Assembly (NCBI GenBank): GCA_031363055.1
Contig: JANLTP010000053.1
Location: forward strand, 1 to 64,000
Direction of reading: 5' to 3'
DNA: 64,000 bases
Source: JANLTP01 sp031363055
GTDB taxonomy: Bacteria; Pseudomonadota; Gammaproteobacteria; Burkholderiales; Burkholderiaceae_E
Below the pieces are notes generated by a model. The model was not told the origin of the DNA, ran no database searches, and was given only the letters and a program-made list of their open reading frames with translations. Positions 60,129 to 64,000 of the stretch are shown here, one piece after another. Within the stretch, counting starts at the first letter, position 1. Every line of letters begins with the position of its first letter. A program made the position numbers and the translations under genes.

Positions 60129-60695
60129 TTGCCCACGGAACCGACTATCGTGAATGCCTCATTGCAAGCCCTGCCGTTTGTCTCGCGTCCGCCCCTGGAC
60201 TTCAAGCGCTGGCTCACCGAACACGAACATTTATTGAAGCCACCGGTTGGTAACCAGGAAATCTGGGAGGATGCCGACTTCATCGTCACAGTGGTCGGTG
60301 GCCCGAACCAACGCACCGACTTTCATGATGACCCGTGCGAAGAGTTTTTTTACCAGTTCAAAGGCAATGCGTTCCTGAACATCATGGATGCCAACGGCAG
60401 CAGTCAGATCGCACTGTCCGAGGGAACCGTTTTTTTGCTGGCACCCCATGTCCGGCATTCGCCGCAGCGCCCGGAGGCCGGAAGTCTGTGTCTGGTCATC
60501 GAGCGCAAACGCCCTCTTGGCATGGTCGACGGCTTCGAGTGGTATTGCCAAAGCTGCAACCACTTGCTGTATCGCGTCGAAGTGCAATTGCACAGTATTG
60601 TGCGCGATCTTCCGCCCTTGTTCGAGACGTTTTATCATTCCGCCGAAAAGCGACTCTGCGCGCAGTGTGGAGCGACTCATCCAGGCAAGGGCTAA
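60129..60695 (+). CDS. 3-hydroxyanthranilate 3,4-dioxygenase
   Basis: A 188-residue cupin that opens the ring of 3-hydroxyanthranilate in the kynurenine pathway. The substrate/iron motif GPNQRTDFHDDPCEEFFYQ near residues 57-75 carries the His/Glu ligands, and a C-terminal rubredoxin-like iron site is given by CQSC near 142-145 and CAQC near 178-181, as in the bacterial enzymes. Start is TTG 60129; GTG 60150 is an alternative. It lies 14 kb from kynA, followed by an amino-acid-type ABC importer. Confidence 0.95.
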   Translation: MPTEPTIVNASLQALPFVSRPPLDFKRWLTEHEHLLKPPVGNQEIWEDADFIVTVVGGPNQRTDFHDDPCEEFFYQFKGNAFLNIMDANGSSQIALSEGTVFLLAPHVRHSPQRPEAGSLCLVIERKRPLGMVDGFEWYCQSCNHLLYRVEVQLHSIVRDLPPLFETFYHSAEKRLCAQCGATHPGKG

Positions 60696-60788
60696 GGACC
60701 AGGGGCTCGCCCAGCTTTGTGTATTGCGCAAAACCGTACAAAATACGCTAAAGACCTAGTTCCCAACTAAAAATTATCGGAGACCGGA

Positions 60789-61976
60789 ATGAAACCAAAC
60801 TACCGTTATGCGCTGTCGGCAGCGTTGACTATTTCAGCGCTGACCTGCCCTTCGGCATCGACCCAGGCACAGCAACCGCTGAAAATCGGCTTCATGGCTG
60901 AACTGTCGGGACCGCAAGGAGCGCTCGGCCAGGACCAATATGACGCGCTGATGATGGTCGTAGAACAAAACGGCGGCAAGCTGGGTGGCGTGCCGGTGCA
61001 GATCATCAAGGAAGACAGCCAGCTCAAGCCCGAAGTGGCCGTGCAAATTGTCGAGAAGCTGATCGAAAAAGAAAAAGTGCCGATCATTACCGGCATTACC
61101 TTCTCGAACATCATGATGGCGGTACACAAGAAAATTACCGAAAAAGAGGTGTTCCTGATCGGCACCAATGCCGGACCGTCGCCGATTGCTGGTGCGCAAT
61201 GTTCGCCGTTCTTTTTCTCGGCCTCCTGGGAAAATGGTCAGCAAGCCGAAGTGGTCGGGCAATACGCCACTGACAAGGCAATTGGCAAGGTGTTGACCAT
61301 TGCACCGAACTATCAAGCCGGCAAGGATTTTGTGGCAGGCTTTCGACGCTACTACAAGACACCAACGGTTGGGGAGCTCTGGCCACAAGTGAATCAGCAG
61401 GACTTCGCGGGCGAGATTGCGCAGATTGCCGCTGCACAACCGCAAGCCGTCTATGCGTTCCTGCCGGGTGGCATGGGCATCAATTTCATCAAGCAATGGA
61501 ATCAGTCGGGCCTCAAGTCGAAGATCCCGCTGCTGACCTCCTCGACCACCGACGGTATCGGGCTGCCCGCGATGGGTGAGGCCGCCCTGGGCGTGATTTC
61601 AGGCACCGTATGGGGTCCGGATTTCGCCAATGCCGCCAATCAGAAGTTCGTCAAGGATTTTGAAGCCAAGTACAAACGGATTCCCTCGCAGTATGCGGCG
61701 CAAGGCTACGAAGGCGCATTGCTGCTGGACTCGGCGATTCGCAAGGTCGCCGGCAAGGTTGAAGACAAGAAAGCCTTCCAGGCTGCCCTTCGTGCGGCCG
61801 ATTACCCGTCCATTCGCGGCGAGATCAAGTACAACAGCAATAACTTCCTGATCCAGGACCTGCATGTATTTGAGGCGGTCAAGGACAGCCAAGGCCGCAT
61901 GACTCTGAAGACCGTTGCTACCCCGTTAAAGCAGGACCGGGACGCCTTCTTCGACAAATGTCCGATGAAGCTTTAA
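60789..61976 (+). CDS. ABC transporter substrate-binding protein (LivK-like, branched-chain/aromatic type)
   Basis: A 395-residue periplasmic binding protein of the Leu/Ile/Val type I fold. Signal peptide residues are about 1-28 (ending TQAQQ). Typical segments are KIGFMAELSGPQGALGQDQYDAL, GAQCSPFFFSASWENGQQAE and YAAQGYEGALLLDSA. Family members bind branched-chain or aromatic amino acids, amides or aromatic acids; the neighbour 3-hydroxyanthranilate dioxygenase suggests an aromatic amine, but this is inference. Start ATG 60789 follows a GGAG ribosome site. The gene end is duplicated. Confidence 0.92.
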   Translation: MKPNYRYALSAALTISALTCPSASTQAQQPLKIGFMAELSGPQGALGQDQYDALMMVVEQNGGKLGGVPVQIIKEDSQLKPEVAVQIVEKLIEKEKVPIITGITFSNIMMAVHKKITEKEVFLIGTNAGPSPIAGAQCSPFFFSASWENGQQAEVVGQYATDKAIGKVLTIAPNYQAGKDFVAGFRRYYKTPTVGELWPQVNQQDFAGEIAQIAAAQPQAVYAFLPGGMGINFIKQWNQSGLKSKIPLLTSSTTDGIGLPAMGEAALGVISGTVWGPDFANAANQKFVKDFEAKYKRIPSQYAAQGYEGALLLDSAIRKVAGKVEDKKAFQAALRAADYPSIRGEIKYNSNNFLIQDLHVFEAVKDSQGRMTLKTVATPLKQDRDAFFDKCPMKL

Positions 61977-61995
61977 ATGTCCGACGAAGCTTTGA
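61958..61995 (+). repeat. Duplicated 19-nt end of the substrate-binding gene, stop included
   Basis: Unit 1 (61958-61976, ending TAA) is followed directly by unit 2 (61977-61995, ending TGA). 17 of 19 bases match; the two differences are one internal base and the stop itself (TAA versus TGA). The second stop is at +19, in another frame, and is abutted by the TTG start of the livH-like gene. Confidence 0.9.
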
Positions 61996-62916
61996 TTGCT
62001 CTTTAATCTGTTCATCACGCAGACCCTCAACGGCTTGCAGTTGGGGGTGCTGCTGTTCCTGCTGGCAGCGGGTCTGACGCTGGTGTTCGGCATCATGAAC
62101 TTCGTCAACCTGGCGCATGGTTCGTTGTACATGATGGGTGCCTACTTTGCCGCCACCGCTGCCAACGCCAGCGGCTCGTTCATCGTCGGCGGACTGGTAG
62201 CCGTGCCGTTGACGATGGCGCTCGGCGTGCTGGTCGAGCGAGTTGCCCTGGCCGGCTTGTTTGAGCGTGACCATCTCGACCAGGTGCTGGCCACTTTTGG
62301 TCTGGTATTGTTCTTCAATGAATTGGTACGGATTTTTTGGGGCGCCTCACCGGTGTATTCACAAACGCCGCAGGCCTTGTCCGGCACGGTCGAGTTGCTG
62401 GGCTTCACCTATTCAGCCTACCGTTTCGCCATCATTGCCGTCGGACTGCTGGTGGCCTTGTTTCTGTATTGGCTGATCAGCAAGACCCGCGTCGGCATGC
62501 AGATTCGAGCCGGCGCCACTCATCCACAAATCGTCGCGGCGCTGGGCGTCAATATCCGTCTGCTCAACACACTGATTTTTGGTCTGGGTGCCGCGCTCGC
62601 TGGCCTGGCCGGGCTCATGGCCGGACCGATATTGTCGGTCCAGGCCGGTATGGGTGAAGCCTTTCTGATTCAGACGTTGGTGGTCATTATCATCGGTGGC
62701 ATCGGCTCCATCCGCGGCGCCTTTCTGGGCGCGCTGATCGTCGGTGTGGTCGACTCGGTGGGCCGTACCTTTCTGCCGATCTGGATGGCCAAACTGATGG
62801 AGCCGACCCTTGCGCAAGCGGCCGGCCCGGCACTGGCCTCGATGCTCATCTACCTGCTCATGGCCGGGGTTCTGGCCTTCAAACCCGAAGGACTTTTCCC
62901 CGTGCGCCATTCGTGA
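61996..62916 (+). CDS. ABC transporter permease (LivH-like)
   Basis: A 306-residue permease with about eight spans; the opening FITQTLNGLQLGVLLFLLAAGLTLVFGIMNFVNLAHG is the classic LivH start. The start is TTG 61996, immediately after the duplicated TGA of the previous gene. It forms the membrane channel with the LivM-like subunit. Its stop overlaps the LivM start (GTGA). Confidence 0.95.
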   Translation: MLFNLFITQTLNGLQLGVLLFLLAAGLTLVFGIMNFVNLAHGSLYMMGAYFAATAANASGSFIVGGLVAVPLTMALGVLVERVALAGLFERDHLDQVLATFGLVLFFNELVRIFWGASPVYSQTPQALSGTVELLGFTYSAYRFAIIAVGLLVALFLYWLISKTRVGMQIRAGATHPQIVAALGVNIRLLNTLIFGLGAALAGLAGLMAGPILSVQAGMGEAFLIQTLVVIIIGGIGSIRGAFLGALIVGVVDSVGRTFLPIWMAKLMEPTLAQAAGPALASMLIYLLMAGVLAFKPEGLFPVRHS

Positions 62917-63908
62917 GTCTGCTGCCCGAGGCGATACCGCTACGTGCGCCGCGATTGTGGCTGGTGCTCGCCGTTATCGGTTTTCTGCTGTTGCTGCCGC
63001 TCTACACGTTCTGGGCCGCGCAACCGTTTTATCTGACGCTGTTCAGTCGCATCATGATCTACAGCCTGGCCGCCGTCAGCCTGAACTTGCTGATCGGCTA
63101 CACCGGCCTGGTCAGCTTGGGCCATGCGCTCTACCTGGGGCTGGGCGCCTATGCGGTCGGCCTGCTGAATTTTCATGAGATCGATAACGGCTGGCTGCAA
63201 TTACTGGCGGCACTCGCCAGCAGTGCGCTCGTCGCGGTCGTGACCGGCGCGATTTGTCTGCGCACCAGCGGCATGGCGTTCATCATGATCACCCTCGCGT
63301 TTGCGCAGATGTTCTATTTCCTGGGCGTGTCGCTCAAACAATACGGCGGCGACGACGGCATGCGCCTGAGCAAGCGCTCCTGGCTGGCGCCGCTCGATCT
63401 GAGTTCGAACTACATACTTTATTATCTGATTCTGTTTTGTCTGCTGCTGCTGCTTTATCTGAGTTGGCGACTGGTACATGCCCGCATCGGTTATATCCTT
63501 CGTGGCATCAAAGCCAACGAGCGGCGTATGAAATCATTGGGCTACAACACCACCGCCTATAAGCTGCTGGCCTATGTGGTGGCCAGTATGGTCGCATCGG
63601 TCGCCGGCTTTCTGTTGGCCAACCTGACGTCCTACACCTCACCGGCCTACAGCCTATGGACAGTGTCAGGCGAGATTGTGGTCATGGTGGTGTTGGGCGG
63701 CATGGGTACCATTTTCGGCCCAGTGCTGGGCGCCATGGGCTTTCTGCTGTTTGAAGAATATCTGTCGTCGTTTCCGATCAAATTTGTCGCCGAGCACTGG
63801 ATGTTGTTTCTGGGCGCGGTCATCGTGCTGATCGTGCGGCTCGCCAAACGAGGTCTGTACGGCTCGTTTCGTGAATGGTCGTTGCGCATTGAAGATGGCA
63901 AGCCGTGA
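62913..63908 (+). CDS. ABC transporter permease (LivM-like)
   Basis: A 331-residue permease with about nine to ten spans, including NLLIGYTGLVSLGHALYLGLGAYA near residues 58-81 and the LivM-type RGIKANERRMKSLGYNTTAYKLLAYV cytoplasmic coupling segment near 198-223. The start is GTG 62913. It pairs with the LivH-like subunit. Its TGA overlaps the ATG of the ATPase gene by one base. Confidence 0.95.
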   Translation: MSLLPEAIPLRAPRLWLVLAVIGFLLLLPLYTFWAAQPFYLTLFSRIMIYSLAAVSLNLLIGYTGLVSLGHALYLGLGAYAVGLLNFHEIDNGWLQLLAALASSALVAVVTGAICLRTSGMAFIMITLAFAQMFYFLGVSLKQYGGDDGMRLSKRSWLAPLDLSSNYILYYLILFCLLLLLYLSWRLVHARIGYILRGIKANERRMKSLGYNTTAYKLLAYVVASMVASVAGFLLANLTSYTSPAYSLWTVSGEIVVMVVLGGMGTIFGPVLGAMGFLLFEEYLSSFPIKFVAEHWMLFLGAVIVLIVRLAKRGLYGSFREWSLRIEDGKP

Positions 63909-64000
63909 TGCTTGAGACGCGTGGTCTCGTCAAGCACTTTGGCGGCCTGTTGGCCACTGACCATGTCTCACTATCGGTCGAAGCCTTGCAAACCCACGCC
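63908..64000 (+). CDS. ABC transporter ATP-binding protein (LivG-like), 3' truncated by window
   Basis: Only the first 31 codons are present. The translation begins MLETRGLVKHFGGLLATDHVS and goes on to a VEALQTHA stretch, which matches the conserved N-terminus of LivG-type ATPases just before the Walker A. The P-loop lies beyond the window. ATG 63908 shares its A with the TGA of the preceding permease gene. Confidence 0.9.
   Translation, partial: MLETRGLVKHFGGLLATDHVSLSVEALQTHA

Overview
The window looks like a chromosomal segment of a high-GC (about 60% by eye) betaproteobacterium, probably Burkholderiales or a relative. This is inferred from the tripartite TctABC/Bug uptake system, the fused 2-aminobenzoyl-CoA monooxygenase/reductase type of enzyme, the EpsG-like polysaccharide kinase and many TTG/GTG starts. 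Coding density is very high: no gap between genes exceeds about 190 bases. I see no rRNA or tRNA gene, insertion sequence, prophage, CRISPR array or origin.

Layout. 1-8869: housekeeping and small-molecule genes (end of valS, patatin lipase, SDR, TusA-like protein, Nudix hydrolase, split chromate transporter, MFS exporter, alaS). 8991-14102: a carboxylate module with a class III CoA-transferase, TctB-TctA-TctC and a HAD hydrolase. 14262-31570: an exopolysaccharide locus with two BY-kinase-like proteins, a TraB/GumN protein, acyltransferase, a Gfo/Idh-SDR fusion, an exported protein of unknown role, flippase, polymerase/ligase, three glycosyltransferases and a WecG-STAS fusion. 31694-42805: mixed metabolism and housekeeping (dehydrogenase, FKBP, glnS, DUF3108, amidase, LemA/TPM operon, Sel1, pdxH, nitroreductase). 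42821-47963: aromatic amino-acid catabolism (monooxygenase/OYE fusion divergent from kynA, then a RidA-like protein and glutaryl-CoA dehydrogenase). 48011-55146: a minus-strand nucleobase/nucleoside salvage island (BMP-type ABC importer, cytosine-deaminase-like amidohydrolase, NTF2-like protein, upp). 55266-64000: PPK2, FAD oxidoreductase plus flavodoxin, ammonium transporter, 3-hydroxyanthranilate dioxygenase and a LivKHMG-type importer that runs off the end.

The most unusual signal is not a gene family. At least ten gene 3' ends are followed by short, diverged tandem copies (10-30 nt) of the end of the gene, in most cases including its stop codon. At four genes the unit length is not a multiple of three, so the copied stops fall in all three frames. 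At several loci the copy keeps a stop while changing which one (TGA to TAA or the reverse). In-frame tandem duplications (9, 15 and 21 nt) occur inside coding sequence in the same window. This could be a mutational habit of the genome or selected backup termination; it deserves a genome-wide test.

How the genes work together. KynA opens tryptophan to kynurenine; the monooxygenase/OYE fusion and the 3-hydroxyanthranilate dioxygenase each fit one of the two anthranilate branches, and glutaryl-CoA dehydrogenase would take the aminobenzoyl-CoA branch to crotonyl-CoA. The salvage island would import nucleosides or bases, deaminate cytosine to uracil and make UMP.
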